In this document: positions 10,559 through 23,052 of the stretch, piece by piece
Position numbering within the stretch: position 1 is the first letter of the stretch
Layout of the letters: each line of letters opens with the position of its first letter
Source: Phoronis australis
Lineage: Eukaryota; Phoronida; Phoronidae
NCBI GenBank assembly: GCA_002633005.1
Contig: NMRA01000178.1
Span: forward strand, 10,240-72,239
Direction of reading: 5' to 3'
Length of the DNA: 62,000 bases
Notes under the pieces: model-generated
What the model was told of the DNA's origin: nothing
Seen by the model: the letters and a program-made list of their open reading frames with translations, nothing else
Databases searched by the model: none
Translations under genes and position numbers: made by a program

Positions 10559-11822
10559 AAATAAAATCTGCGTGCACCTCCCTCAGTCTGGTGTTGCATA
10601 AACCTTCGAAGCCTTATCTTTCCTAGATCCCATTAACTGTCTTCGTGAGTGGTGAATTGGCGATGGAATTTCCAAAACAATCTCAAAACTCTGAATTCAA
10701 GGACCTGAAATCGTAAACATGGCGGATTTCAGTTGTGCTTCAACTTTTACGCCTGTCGTAGGTGAAACTTCGAGTTTGAGCAAGCAACCCATATTTCAAA
10801 TTCAATAATTCTAATCCAAATTTCAACTAATTGAGAATGTTAAAGTTAGTATTTTAATGATTATTTGTAACTTTATTCCACTGACGGCTCATTTTAGCCC
10901 TTAACTTAGAATTTTATTACATAAACTGGCGTATCTTGTTTCTCATCTTGACATCAAGCACTTTTTTTGATTGAAGCACAACACACACTCGGCCAGGAAA
11001 CGCAGTCCGTGCAAGTATTACAATGCGCGTGGCGGACGAGTTAACTCAATGGTTTTGGCCAAAAGTAAAACCTTCCTAAGAAATCACAGTACACAAAAAA
11101 ACTTCGCATATCAATACAGTATCAGGATAATTTATATTTGACACAAATATGTGAGTAATTACATTTATTTGGCAATAAAGTGCTCTCTTCTTCTCATGAT
11201 CACGTAGTCGATGGATTGACGGCGAAAGCCGCGCGAAATTAGACTTTCGGATTTAGCTCGGGAGCGTCTGTCAAAACTATTTTAGTTTAGTGTAAAATGG
11301 GACATTCACAGTAAAATAATTCGAATATATCTTATATTTTGCACCAAAAAACACGAAAATTGAACAAAGTTCCTTTTTTGTAGCAACGTTTGTCAAAATG
11401 TGTCAACGTTAAATCTTCACAAATTACGAAGTAACAGGTTGAACACGCCTTCCAGTTCAGCAAAAGTCGCCATGTTGTCGGTGCAGCCAGAAATGATACG
11501 AAGTCCAACGGGAATTGTGAGCACATTTATCACAACTGCGAGGCTGAAATTTGGTGAACACTGTTGAATCGTGCAGAATAGTAAATAAAGATATGTCTCA
11601 CTAAATTTCACCGTAAATTGTTGGCGAAAACAATTTACACAAAGTTTTAAACTCGTAACTTATCCCGCTGTCCTCCAATATGGCCGACGCGATCCAAAAA
11701 AAGTGACCCAAATTTCACCACAAAAATTACAATAACTTTACACCGCTTGCCCCAATTTTGATACTTTTTCGATTTTTACTGAGTAGAATGCACTATCTTT
11801 CCGAGGATAGCAAAGTACTTCT

Positions 11823-12890
11823 TCAAAACGAGAAAAAAAATCAAATCGAAAAAAAATTGGTTCGACTCATATTGGTTCCTAGGTTCGACCGCCCTACGCA
11901 AGGAACTAAACACCAATGCTATTTTAACATAAAGGAGGCACATGCCAATGAAGATTCCGTAATCCATACAGGTGTTATGTAAACAATATTAAGACACATC
12001 AGTAAGCTGAACCCACATAGCGTGATATCTCATTCGATGCCCGTGAGAAGAATTGAACAGTTACCACGCGGGGGAAAACATTGTAAGACCAGAGAAACTC
12101 ACACTACTCGAGGCACTCAAAGAATAGCCGTACTTAAAAATTAATACACCAATGCTTATTGAAAATTCAAGGGTTGTTAAATGAATAAGGTAGTCCGGAC
12201 AATTAGGGGAGTCATTTTAAAACAACAAAATTATATCATAGGCTCGCTTATAGGTATATAAATAGAAACTTAGTTGAAAAGCACAACATATAAATTCAAT
12301 CTTGGGAAACCAGTTAGTTCTGTTGCAAGTGAATACAAAACACATAGTTATTTGAGGACGTAAGAAGGAAAGTCAGGTGATAATGATTGACCTAAAGATA
12401 TGTACAGAGGAAATATGACCAAATAGTAACGGACAAAAGAAGGTGAAAAATAAGAGTTTGATTACTCAAATTCGCTGAAGAAAACAAAAAAGATCTATTA
12501 AAGATCTCTCTCTATGGATAACTTAGCTGTAACACGTTTTAGAATTGATAACAGGCTACGAGTTACCACTATAGGCCACCCAGTAATGACTGATCAACTC
12601 ATGTGTTCGGTGTTGTCTTCTGAGTTGAAGTTAACTTTCTCACAGATTGAAACACCAGTTTTCACAGGGATTATTTCAACTTGAAACTCATTTTAAACTA
12701 AATTATGGTGACAGACAGTGATCAACGTGATTTTTGCACGGGCAAGATAAACAGTAATAACTATTTAATGTTTACTTTTTCAAAACCAGAAAAAAATCAA
12801 ATCGAAAAAAAATAGTTCGACTCATATTGGTTCCTAGGTTCGACCGCCCTACGCAAGGAACTAAACACCAATACTATTTTAACATAAGTA
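11823..12890. repeat. Pair of about 110-bp direct repeats
   Basis: Positions 11823-11935 and 12778-12890 share an AAAATCAAATCGAAAAAAAAT block followed by a segment with GGTTCCTAGGTTCGACC. They lie inside the TTAA-flanked element about 950 bases apart. Nothing else is recognised between them. Confidence 0.6.
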
Positions 12891-13539
12891 AGCGTAACAT
12901 TCCAAAAAAATTCAACGACCACTAACTACAAACTATAAGTACACTACATATGCAAACGAATCACAAGATATTACTAATAAAACAAAATAATGAAGACTTT
13001 TCGAGCAAGCGATAGCACACTCAGTTACAAGGAAAAATGGCGGCTTTCAGGACAAGTTCCTGAACTGATTAGCCGGAAATGTGGGTACGGAAAATAACCG
13101 AATACAACGGCTAATTATACGCTCACAGAGAAGGGTTAAATACTGTTAAAAATCGCTTTTGGCATGAAAGGGAAAAGAATATAAAGAAAGAGTGTCGAAA
13201 ATAAGATTTTATTTAGTAAGTATTTTCGGATACTGGAACCACATGAGCATATTGAGACCAGGACTTTAAACACGGCCAGTAGTCCAGTTTCTGGTGGTTG
13301 GGGAAATGATACAGAGTTTGCCTCAAAATGTACACACTTCCACGCCTGGAATTCAAAGTCAATTTCAGTGGATCACTGAGATTCTGCGCGGGCTTGCTGC
13401 ATGGTTACACCTTATTTTGAACGTGGGTTCGTCAGTCATGACGTGCTCTGTCCTTGCAATGTGGACGGGAATGGCAACTAAACGATTCAGCTTTGAAGAA
13501 TAAAATTCCATTACGAACTACCCCAGGAAACTAAAAATA

Positions 13540-15587
13540 TCAAAGAAGTGCAAATACAATATTTCCAAGTTAATGAGGAATGTGTATAATTTGATTTATT
13601 TAAAGAATCAAACTTCTTTTCCTAACCACGGTTTCTGAATTTATACCACTAATTTAGATCCTAGGTCAATAAACAATTTATTGCCATTTGAATCGCAAGG
13701 GCATTTTGGGACACTTTGTAGAGCTGTCCGACATTCATCAATATCCTTGAGATTTATTTCAGATAGACAAAAATTGCTTAGTGAACTTATGCTAACTAGC
13801 GATCTGATGATAGCTAGACTTTTTCCAATGTCAGCCTGCAGCTAATTTCACTGAAGCACCGTCATTTCTTACAAGATTAGCTTCTAATTGTCAAAATAAT
13901 CATATATCAATCAGTCGATTTTCGTAGATACATAAACATGTAAATCAGAAACCAACAATCGAGTCCAGGAGCATTACGTTTACCTTGAATTAATGACTTA
14001 ATCATTTGTGTTCTCCTGTTTGTGGGCAAACGACAAATATTGTACCTAAGTCAAAACGCAGTGCTTTTATTTGAATTGTGAGTGTAATTTTGGGAACTGT
14101 CCGAATTTCGTCATTGTCCTTTAGAGTTATTTTAGACAAGCAAAATCATCTAAGTGTATTGTACTATTTGGGGATCGGATTACCAAGATTTACAACTTCA
14201 GGCTGCAACAAATTTCACAAAACTTCATTCAATTCTTACAAGATTAGTTGCTAATTGTCAAAAAATCATCTATGAATCTGTTGATTTTCGTAGATATATG
14301 AACATGTAAATCAGAAAGGAACAAACCTTGTTTATCGAAACGGAATGTCGAAAGCACATGGGAAATGGGGAATTCGCACTAAGGCGTCTTTTTGCTCACT
14401 TCAGAGGTACCTATAACGACTCAAGACTTAAACTTGAACTCCAAAAACGAAGCTGAAATCTTTGTTTATGGTTAGGAGAACTTTGAGTACCATGTTCCTT
14501 CATAAATCGTAGCCTCGACAGTCTTTTCAACATATGCGAATTCCTTATAAACAATTCCTAGTAACGATCTTCAAAACAAGTACTATTCTGTGATACTATG
14601 GGGAAAAGTAACATTATTTCATAACAAACCACTGGAAGTAGTCATTTTGTGTAATTCACAAATAGTGGTCTTCACGTTCTTCTAAACTCCATGACGGTCA
14701 ATCCTATTGTATTTTTCACATTTTGGTGATGAATTTGGAATCTCAACTTCCCTCGTAAATACTTGGCAGTGCCATATTTACATTATAGGGGGACGAAGGG
14801 AAGAGAGGGACCGTCTGAAATGGGTCACCTTAAGATGAAGGGCTAAACGTCTTTAAGCTCCGAAAAAAGTTACTGTAGTTCATTCTATCATGGTATGACC
14901 CTTCAAGAAGTGACATTTCTCAACATGAAAACCGGTTGTACGTTTTCACAAAAAATGAAAATAGAGGTAATCGATTCTAACATTGGGACTTCTCTCCGTA
15001 AGCAGCCCCTTCAGAATTTGTCAAGGAAAACACGAAAATGGTGGAAACTTGAATGTCATCAATGGGCCCCTAAACATGAAAAGCTCTATATTAGTTTTCT
15101 AAAATCACGAATGAGCAGAGTTTATGCTATCTGTAAGGTCATCAATTTTTCTCACCTGATATACAATTTCGAGAAAAAACTAAAAAAATACAACGACTGT
15201 TGTCTCCGTCATCCCTTGTCAGAAAAAGGTCTTCTGGAAAAATAGTTTTGCAGCAAAATTGTCTTATTGAATGTAAAAATCAAGTGAATTAGTATACTTT
15301 TCAAAAGTTTCGCTTTCAAAATTTTCTCGATTTTTCGAAATACGTGAATGAATGATTAAGTGTACGTTTTCAGGTGTGTTTAGACGACCTATGCTGCAAA
15401 GACGAGACCTAAAAATATCCTGGCCAGGGCCCTCAAAGGGTAAACCATGCACTCATACTGAGTTGTGCAATCTTTCTTTTCTCGACTGTCCCCGGCCCCA
15501 CGCCTATGTCAGTTGTCACCCTGACGCCTGCAAATTTTTGGGGGGCACGTGTCCCCCCTCCCCCCGGCTACCGCTTCCTACAGCCAT
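13540..15587 (-). repeat. Repeat R2, inverted copy b
   Basis: The reverse complement of the family at 1468-3180, ending CTTCCTACAGCC on the plus strand. It contains an internal direct duplication of about 360 bases (around 13790-13970 and 14150-14330). The frames at 14895-15245 and 15352-15627 are not conserved between copies. Confidence 0.6.
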
Positions 15588-16190
15588 GGTGTGTAGTTGG
15601 CGTGTTTGTATCTCAAGGTGCAAATGATGATAGGCTGTAAAACAAACTAGGTCACTACCCGCTTTAAATTGTCTCAAAATATTCCTTACCCTGGTGTCGA
15701 ATGATTTCGGGGCTATGAGGCAACTGACAATTCGCTAATTACTGAGATCATGCTTGTCGCATAAAATGACCCGCCGTGACAAGCCAACTTAACAAGCCAT
15801 ATCTCAAACAATATAACGAACGGTAAGTTCTCCCCAAGTCCAAGAATAATCTTTAATCCGAATAAGAAAACAAATTAAGACCAGGTGTCCCAAATCCATA
15901 TTTTTATTACGAAAACCGGGTTTGTAGCCGTCTTATTTAATCAGCCAACTTGTCGTGTGCGAACAGTTTATTCGTATGTTCTCACGTACGAACACAACCC
16001 TCTAGAGTTCTGAATGAAACAAACGATTCGTGACTACAGACAATTCAAACCACTAGTGCAGTGCATTGCTTCAATTTTCAGAATGCAAAGGCAAACGAGT
16101 AAAAGAAGTTGCAAACACCCAAAGTAAGTAATCTGAGTCCACCACATGAGGAAATTTCTAAGCTTGCGTAACTGCATGATAAGTTTATGC
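15588..16190. other. Unassigned intron sequence
   Basis: I see nothing recognisable here. The TTTTCAG at 16075-16081 and GTAAGTAA at 16124 could border a small exon, but the enclosed frame has no counterpart in copies 2 or 3. Confidence 0.3.
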
Positions 16191-16253
16191 AGATGCAAAA
16201 CAAATGGTCACTTGTGGCTCCCTTGATTGGTTGGTTTCTTTACAGCACGTCAG

Positions 16254-17132
16254 GTGAGAACTTTTAAAAAGCTCTCAAGTCAACCGCTCATTCACGGTCC
16301 ACTGAGCTGTATGCTCCTCTAGTTTGAAACACAAATTGGTGACTGGTAAGAAATCAAACTAATAGAGATCTAAAAAAGCTCGTCAACTTTTTGTGCTTTA
16401 TTCCTCTAGTGTGAATGACAATTTTTAAACTGGTATAAAAAAAATCTTACGCCAGTAAAGCCACAAACTGATAGGGATCCTTTTAAACTCAAACTTGGTA
16501 ATTTCTCGTGTAAATGTCTAAACAAGCTCCTCAGCTTTCTGTGCCGTAATGAACACCTGGTGTTGAGATTAGGAAGAATGTCTAATGAGAGAATGGAAAT
16601 TGCAGGATTGGCTTCACAGCCGAGACGCGATTTCTGATACAAGATAAACCGGCAGCAATTTGTAACTTGCAATATCGTAACGCATAGAGTATGCTTAGAA
16701 TGTGCGAGAACCAATGATTGCACAGTACTGAACGATGTTCCAAAGAAAGACTTTGTTACCTTCGAGTAACGTAGCCTGGCAAACGCTTTTATATTATAAA
16801 TAGCGGTAGTAGTCAGCTTGACTCGTCTCATCGAAATTTCCTTGTTCAGCTAACCAGCTTAAAAATGAAGGTTTTACAAAATGACAAGCTTTCTACCAAC
16901 TGCCACGTCTGCTTGCGGTTTCCTTATCACACCATGCGGTCTCAGTACATTTTGAAGATAAATCTGGTGCTTTTATCAAAAGTTATCTAATGAATATTTA
17001 AACGTTTTAAAACATGAAATCCCTAAGCTTGCTGTCCTAATTTCTCAGATATATGACATAAGAATTCTAGTTCATGTATTTATCTCGAAACGGGCAATAA
17101 GTAGCCTTCTGACCTCTTGGTATGTTCTACAG
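16254..17132. other. Intron C-D of copy 1
   Basis: Its right half matches 34980-35358 of copy 2. The 141-residue minus-strand frame at 16406-16831 overlaps this conserved stretch, but no equivalent long frame survives in copy 2, so I do not call a gene. Confidence 0.5.
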
Positions 17133-17234
17133 GATGTTCCCCCATCGCCTCTACGTACGCCACCTGTAGACAGGGTTGAGAAGCTCACTGACGTCACCAT
17201 TGCGATAGGTATTTCATCTGGTCCAACAGAAAAG
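17133..17234 (+). CDS. Exon D of copy 1 (frameshifted linker)
   Basis: Acceptor TTCTACAG precedes it and donor AAG|GTAAGTGA follows. Read in phase 0 it encodes a Pro-rich start followed by PPVDRVEKLTD and SSGPTEK, almost identical to copy 2. The extra C shifts the entry phase relative to copies 2 and 3. Confidence 0.6.
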
Positions 17235-17495
17235 GTAAGTGATGTTTCAGACACTCTAGTCGAAACACATAATGACAATTGACATTTAAGATGTGGCGTA
17301 ATAGTTCTCCGAGCCAGGCTGCGTAAATTTTAAATTTGAAGGTAAATGCTGTGGGGATCATTTGTGTCATATTGTCTTTGATTTTACTTTATTTCTGTTT
17401 CTGTTGTGAAAGGATGTTATTATATCCGAAAATTTCAGTTGATCCATTCTTGTTGTTTTATTTACCTATTTATATTCTACATATACATGTATTAA

Positions 17496-19160
17496 AGGAG
17501 CATGCCACCCAAAAAACAACCTAATTTGTATCAATTTAGATCGAGTAGTTCTACTCCATAACGACACGTACGGTTGTGTTACCTGACACCTGACGGCAGA
17601 CGGAGGTGTTGAAATTATCCAATGACGTCATCGGTTTCACACGCAGTCTGTTCAGCAGTTCGCAACAGGGTTATTGGTGTCAGCTTATCGCTTGAAGTCA
17701 TCGTTTAACACCAATAAAACATCAAACTTTGATGTAAAACCCTTGAAAATACACCGAGTTCTTATAAAAACGTGTTGTTTTATTTCGCTCTTACGGATTT
17801 ATTGGTATTTGGACACACTGTAGCCTACAAAGTTCGGCAGGCCAATAACTGAATAAGGTCCGTAGCAGGAGTTTGAGGTCTGTTCGGAGATAATTTCGAA
17901 GTATTTTCCGTGAGATACAGACACGAGAACCTATATCTGTGTTGCTTAGACTTGTGATTTTTGAGTTCTAAACACAAAACGCTTGTTATCCTGACCAGTG
18001 GCTCGGAGCCCGATCAGGCCCGTCGCGGCCGGCCGGATTGACTCCGCCGTTATCCCGGCAGTGGCTCGGAAACTGATCAGACACCACGAACATAAACCAG
18101 CCAAAGTTCAATGGAAACTAAATTTCCAGTCAAAAAATACTATACTAGTGAGCCAAAGTAATGTGCACGGTGATTATGTTGGTGAATTAGCCACGAAACT
18201 GCAAATCTACTTACTCGTCGGGGGCCGCGAATTCAGGTTCCGCTTTGACCACAGCACCGTCAGGGCAGAAGTTGTACATTGACAATCATTATTTGAGTAA
18301 TGTAAATGTAAATAAAGATTCCCCTAACACCTGGCCGTGGGACGGAAATCGAGTTGTTTCACAACAGTTTCTGCCAGCAAACACTAAATTAGCATGAACT
18401 CACACGGCCTCGGTGTCCCGTCAATTAGTTTTAGTGCACCTAAAGCCGGTAACGCATAGATTTATTCTTGCTGGCTTGTAAAATCATTTGCACTCACGAA
18501 CACTCCAAAGGCATTACAAGTTGCATCTAATGAGACAGATTTTGTTTGAATTGGTTAGGGTGAGAATAATTCAGTTGAAACAGAACGCTCAGTTACGAAC
18601 ATGGCAACTCACAATCCCGACTTAGGACGAGCTATAGCTCGATCAGTCCCGACTTCGCAGGTGGATAGTTAAGTTTTACAACTATCAATTCGAACAGGAG
18701 TACAGTGATGAAGAAATACTAGAGAGGCGCCGTGAACAAGCTCAGACAACGGAAAGTATGGAGTTACTTGGTAAGCCGGCATTCGTCAGGCACTGTCGAC
18801 GTCTGCAGGCCACAGACACGGAGATGTTTCACGGCCTCATACTTGCTATTTACAGCGTACATTTCATTCTTCACTACCATGAGCCACTTCCTAAGCACAT
18901 TGGACTCTCGAAGAAGTAAAAAAACGATATACCCGCTTTCCTCGCAGCTGCTTAGTTCGTACAAGCGGGAACGATATACCGCAACTTAGCGGCATTCACT
19001 CTGCACATGAATCACTGACGTCGCTAGCGTCGTTTCTCACCTTCCTCACAGGTTAACGCGACACCTCTTGGCAAGGTAAGGTCGACTGTATGCGAGGCGA
19101 TGAGGATATAGACTGATTAAGACGGCAAAAAAGACTAATTAAATCGGGTGGCATTCTCCT
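17496..19160. mobile_element. TTAA-flanked TIR element with THAP fragment
   Basis: The ends are AGGAGCATGCCACCC and, inverted, AGGAGAATGCCACCC, with TTAA at 17492-17495 and 19161-19164. The right 400 bases match the element at 57049-58292; the left interior differs. On the minus strand 18764-18964 encodes a broken THAP-like segment (LRKWLMVVKNE and HLRVCGL). The plus frame at 17998-18282 (94 residues) is unrecognised. It is inserted in intron D-E of copy 1. Confidence 0.6.
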
Positions 19161-19438
19161 TTAAGCACATTGATAAGCTAAAAAGACACTCGTTTAAGAA
19201 TCCTTTGGCGCTTCGTATACTTCCACTGGTACATGACGGAGCGCCGCAATCGCTTGAGTAAATCTTGTTTGGCTGTACTTGTGATTCTTGCCGGCAACTA
19301 AAGACGGCATAAACTATGTTACTAGCGAGTGCTTTTTCTTACTGGATAACGTCATTAAAATCCCAGTTCAAGTTGGACGACAGTCAAAAATTACATATAA
19401 AATGAGAAGGTCGCTGAACTAGTTCTCTTTGTTCACAG

Positions 19439-19680
19439 TTAACCATCAGCCCAAGCCTAACCACGGAAACCAAATGGTGTGTGACGTTCAAGTTACCAAC
19501 AGGATAAGAAAGTTTCAATTAGTTTGGGATGGTTTGGCGATATGCTCTGGTGTCACCGCTCAGGCAAAGGGTTATAAAAGTAAAGGCGGCGCCGTGGAAC
19601 ACGCGATGCGCGAGATAACCCCTAAACTACTTGGGTCAGGGGTCAGAGTTCAGTACGGAGACAAGTGGTGGACCACTTAA
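19439..19680 (+). CDS. Exon E of copy 1 (dsRBD-like, -1 indel)
   Basis: Acceptor TTGTTCACAG ends at 19438 and stop TAA is at 19678-19680. The frame giving PNHGNQMVCDVQV through GYKSKGGAVEHAMREI is intact over its last 75 codons and near-identical to copy 2. One base is missing near the start (CCCAAGCC against CCCAGGGCC), so the entry phase no longer fits exon D. Confidence 0.6.
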
Positions 19681-20248
19681 GGACACTGTTTGGCAACAGA
19701 TGACGATTTTAGCACAGGTGCGGGTGCACATTCTTCTACTGACAAATTATAGTGGACGAAGGAAGGGAGGTTCGTGACACACATTCTTGGTCGGAGTACT
19801 TGTCACTTTTTAAAGTGTACTCGATAAAACTTATGTCGTATGCAAGTTCAATGTACATTACAAGGCATAGGTTTGGCATTAGAAGTTTCGTCGCTGTGCC
19901 CTACGTGTTTTGTTAACAGTTGTTCAGTTCACGATTCGTGTTCGCCAAAGTCAACCATTTCGTAGTATAAGTACAACCCCGGATCACATTCACTTTGACT
20001 CAAATTTAGTGCTCTGAGGTTTTATCAATTTTCAAATCGGAAGGTATATGCTGTACGAATCATTTTGTATCGTGACTGTATGATTTCTTGCCACCATTAA
20101 CTATTTTAATGGTCAATTGTGTTGCCTTTTACTGCAACAAAAGATTCCAGAATGTTGAAATTTGATTACGTCTTCCTCAATCGTGGAGGTTGGTCTTTGC
20201 TGCCTCTCTAACTTTATCAAATTTAAAGGGGTTTCAAATAAGACGATA

Positions 20249-20282
<34 letters not shown>

Positions 20283-20860
20283 TTTTTTAATATAAATACG
20301 CCCGACTAACCCCTTTCACAATCACATAAGCGTACAATTCAAATTGCACTATGAAACAAATGACATTTATACTCTCTCTGACCTCCTCTGATTTGCTTTC
20401 AACAAAGTTTAGCAATACTTCTCTATTCCGCAAGACTACCAGAGCGCATGCAATTTACAAAACTGCAGTTTTGCTGTTTTATTCCAAACTAACATTTGAT
20501 TGCCCTCGCAAATTTGCATACACTGGACAAAAAATGAAATGAGCTTCGTCCTTTAAAGCATGTTCTACCCACAAAATACGCTTCTTTCTTTGCCAAAGCG
20601 TTACAGACACCCAGTTGGTAGTTAATGTTCCTCCTCTAATTTGCTTGAACAACATTTAGTAATACTACATGTACCTAGCTCCGTAATACTACCAGAGCGT
20701 ATGCAATTTATGAAACTTTAGTTTCGTTGGTTTACTCCAAACTTATTATTTGATTGCTCTAGCAAATTTTCATACATTGGACAAAAAATGAAATAAACTT
20801 AAGTTCGTCCTTTAAGGCATGTTCTTTACAAAAAATACACCCCTTTCTTTGACAATTGTG
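19681..20860. other. 3' flank of copy 1
   Basis: It aligns with 36382-37250 downstream of copy 2. GATAAA at 19823-19828 replaces the AATAAA of copy 2. A TA/T-rich low-complexity run spans 20246-20290. A segment of about 270 bases (20300-20575) is tandemly repeated at 20590-20850, single in copy 2. Confidence 0.55.
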
Positions 20861-20984
20861 GCGAGACGGATTCTTGACCGTTACCGTGAGTCACAATTCA
20901 TGTTTTGATGTCTATTGTGATGTCTACTTGAAGCTATTTGTTGGTTAATCATTGATTTGCAAATGTCCATGCGGGTTCTCTGTA

Positions 20985-21413
20985 CCCGGTTGCATGAAAC
21001 AGTCCCAAATAGGGACTCAGCTAAGGTCCCTAAACCTCTTTCGTATTTGTTTCGTTCTTTAGTCACAGGTGTAATATTTTTTCTATAATTTAATCTTTAT
21101 TATGAGGTCTTCTTTGACTAATGACATTTTTAATAATATAACTAATAACTGAGCCCTCAATTCAATCAAAACAGTTAGGGACTTACTCCTTAAATTGGGT
21201 GCGTTGCGTGAAAAGATCCCTACTTATTTTCAATAATATTTAGAATTCAATCTAGATTTCACTCTTGATTTGTATCAAAGCCAAAAATTGGCATAGTAAT
21301 GATACACAAACAGCATAAGATAGGACAATCAGTGTTTTCACAAGCCCGCAAATACGCAGTAGATTTAGGGACCTTGGTTGGGTCCCATTTGGGACTGTTT
21401 CATGCCACCGGGC
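20985..21413. mobile_element. MITE family M1, copy a
   Basis: Inverted termini of roughly 50 bp start CCGGTTGCATGAAAC and end with its inverse, with an AT-rich core and no coding frame. Copies lie at 46981-47416 (complete) and 48112-48380 (one end only). The sequence next to the right end, with ACCACGAGG, also flanks the 48112 copy. Confidence 0.65.
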
Positions 21414-21559
21414 ACTGGAAACCTCGTGGTTTGAGTCAGTCTGTTATCGCAGTTTTTGAAGTGTGGTTGTATCGTTGGTATAAGCCCAATACAAAATTGA
21501 ATTGCAGCCGCTGGTCTTCTTATTTATTTCTGAAATTCGAACCCGTGACATATGGCTCC

Positions 21560-22777
21560 CCAACATGGACTCAAACCCTGAACCCTCAGAAGTGTTTTGA
21601 AAGTTTAAAGCAAGTTTTGACTTCATCTCCAATATTAGGTCATGCAGATTGCAGTTTACCCTTTGAGCTGCGTATGGATGCTAGCGTGTCTGATTTAGGG
21701 TCAGTATTTTACCCGGACACAGGATGTAAGATATGCTATAGACTATGCCGCAAGAGGTCTCAACAAATCTGAACAGAACTATGTCCCGTCCAATTCGAGT
21801 TTCTCGCTCTGAAATGGAGTGTGACTGAGAAATTGATTATTTGTACGGCATTGATTTCCAAGTTATAACTGACAATAATCCTTTGTCGTACATACTTACG
21901 AGTGCGTTTCTGGATGACACAGGCCGTAGGTGGCTCTCACGTCTGTCATGTTTCATTTTTAGCATTGAGTATCGCAGGGGTTGTGATAACCAAACTGCTG
22001 ATGGAATGAGCCGCATTCCACAGAATATTAGAATAGCGAACTGGTTGCCAACAAGCAGATAACGTAGTTAAACGTGTGGTAGAAATACTACAGAATAACA
22101 TCAATGATATCCCCAATGAATCACTTGATGTTACGCGTTTGTTAAGGGAACGTCAAAGATTAGTAATTTCTGATGGCAGTTTATACAGGAATTACATTGA
22201 TAATGGGGTTCGGGTATTGGACAACTAGTTCTTCCTATGGAGGCCCGTAGTGAAGTCATACATGCGTTGCATGACGAGTTTGGTAATCTAAGTCGTGAGC
22301 GTACTTTTAGTGTGGTGCGAAGTAGGTTTTACTGGCCTTGTACGTGTATGTGGACTGATATTGAGCAACACGTGAGAAATTGTGAACGTTGTTTGCGACG
22401 GAAACACCATCTAAAGAAAGCTCCCTTAGTAAGCATAACCACCACCCAACCTTGGGAAATGGTCTGTATCGATTATCTGTCTATTGAACCATCAGCACGT
22501 TACAAGAGCGTTCTTAGTAATAACTGGCCATTTTACCAAATTTGCCATTGCGGTTCCCACCACTAACCATCTGGCTAAGAAAACAGCTAAAGCTTTGTTT
22601 GACCATCTTATTATTTCCTATGGTGTGCCTCAGAGGATCCGTTGGGATCAGGGTCGTACTTTCGAATCCAAGTTGATTCATGAGCTTTGTGAGATACTGG
22701 GTTATGATAAATCCCATACCACTCTGCACCATGCTCATGGTACTGGATTATGTGAACGCTTTAACCATACATTGTGA
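21560..22777 (+). pseudogene. Ty3/Gypsy retrotransposon pol fragment
   Basis: Successive frames show the end of reverse transcriptase/RNase H (FELRMDASVSDLGSVF at about 21660-21708; VITDNNPLSYIL and DNQTADGMSRIP at 21841-22020). An integrase zinc-finger region follows (RFYWP and CERCLRRK, 22250-22430), then the integrase core (CIDYLS; WDQGRTFES; GLCERFNHT, 22460-22777). The three catalytic acidic positions of the integrase are recognisable, but at least three frame changes interrupt it and the zinc-finger His position reads GNLS. No LTRs are seen. This is a dead fragment, presumably within a nested insertion. Confidence 0.8.
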
Positions 22778-22779
22778 AC

Positions 22780-23052
22780 GCGTTAGGTACAGCAATTAGT
22801 AGGGTCTGAACTTCTCAGTTATGATTGCAGAAAACAACACATAGAAACAATTATATTTTTCCGAAAATATTGTAACATGATTTTAACACCCAAAGATAAT
22901 CTTTTTTGTACCTTTCCCGAAACTAATTATCATTTATAAGCAAATACAAAAACAAACAAACAAACAAGTACATTCATTTACGTATGAACACCTCAGGGGA
23001 GACCATTCTCGTATCTCGTATAAAGTAAACAACTGCTGCATGTACTGTTTCG
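22780..23052. other. Intergenic repeat sequence
   Basis: It contains a diverged copy of the segment at 1010-1100 (GGGTCTGGACTATTCAGTTATGATT type) and low-complexity AAAC runs. No gene is visible. Confidence 0.4.

Larger units (their letters stand above)
9433..13265. mobile_element. TTAA-flanked 3.8-kb TIR element
   Basis: Perfect 13-bp terminal inverted repeats AGTCCTGGTCTCA (9433-9445) and TGAGACCAGGACT (13253-13265) are each flanked by TTAA (9429-9432 and 13266-13269). TTAA duplication is the hallmark of piggyBac-type insertion. The interior holds an assembly gap, a duplicated 110-bp segment and only short frames, so it appears non-autonomous or its transposase lies in the gap. It sits within the copy 1 intron between exons B and C. 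Confidence 0.5.
16190..19680 (+). pseudogene. 3' exons of copy 1, frame-broken
   Basis: Three blocks correspond to exons C, D and E of the other copies. The C block keeps only its 3' part (16199-16253, ending TCAG|GTGAGA); its 5' half does not resemble copy 3. D (17133-17234) is 102 bases against 101 in copies 2 and 3, from an extra C in a C-run. E (19439-19680) is 242 bases against 243 in copy 2. Entering D in the phase supplied by C meets a stop after about 15 codons; entering E from the good D frame meets a stop after 22 codons. The two indels have opposite sign. The poly(A) signal of copy 2 (AATAAA) reads GATAAA at 19823. Decay is the simplest reading; an assembly base error or unusual splicing is possible. 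Confidence 0.6.

Noticed and set aside
9985-10626. Long open frames through 10231-10558 on both strands
   Set aside because: They exist only because N codons lack stops; the flanking real sequence has no recognisable domain.
16406-16831. 141-residue minus-strand frame
   Set aside because: Overlaps conserved intron sequence, but the equivalent frame is not open in copy 2, and no motif is visible.
17998-18282. 94-residue frame as an extra exon of copy 1
   Set aside because: It lies inside the TTAA-flanked mobile element, is absent from copy 2 and has no matching phase.
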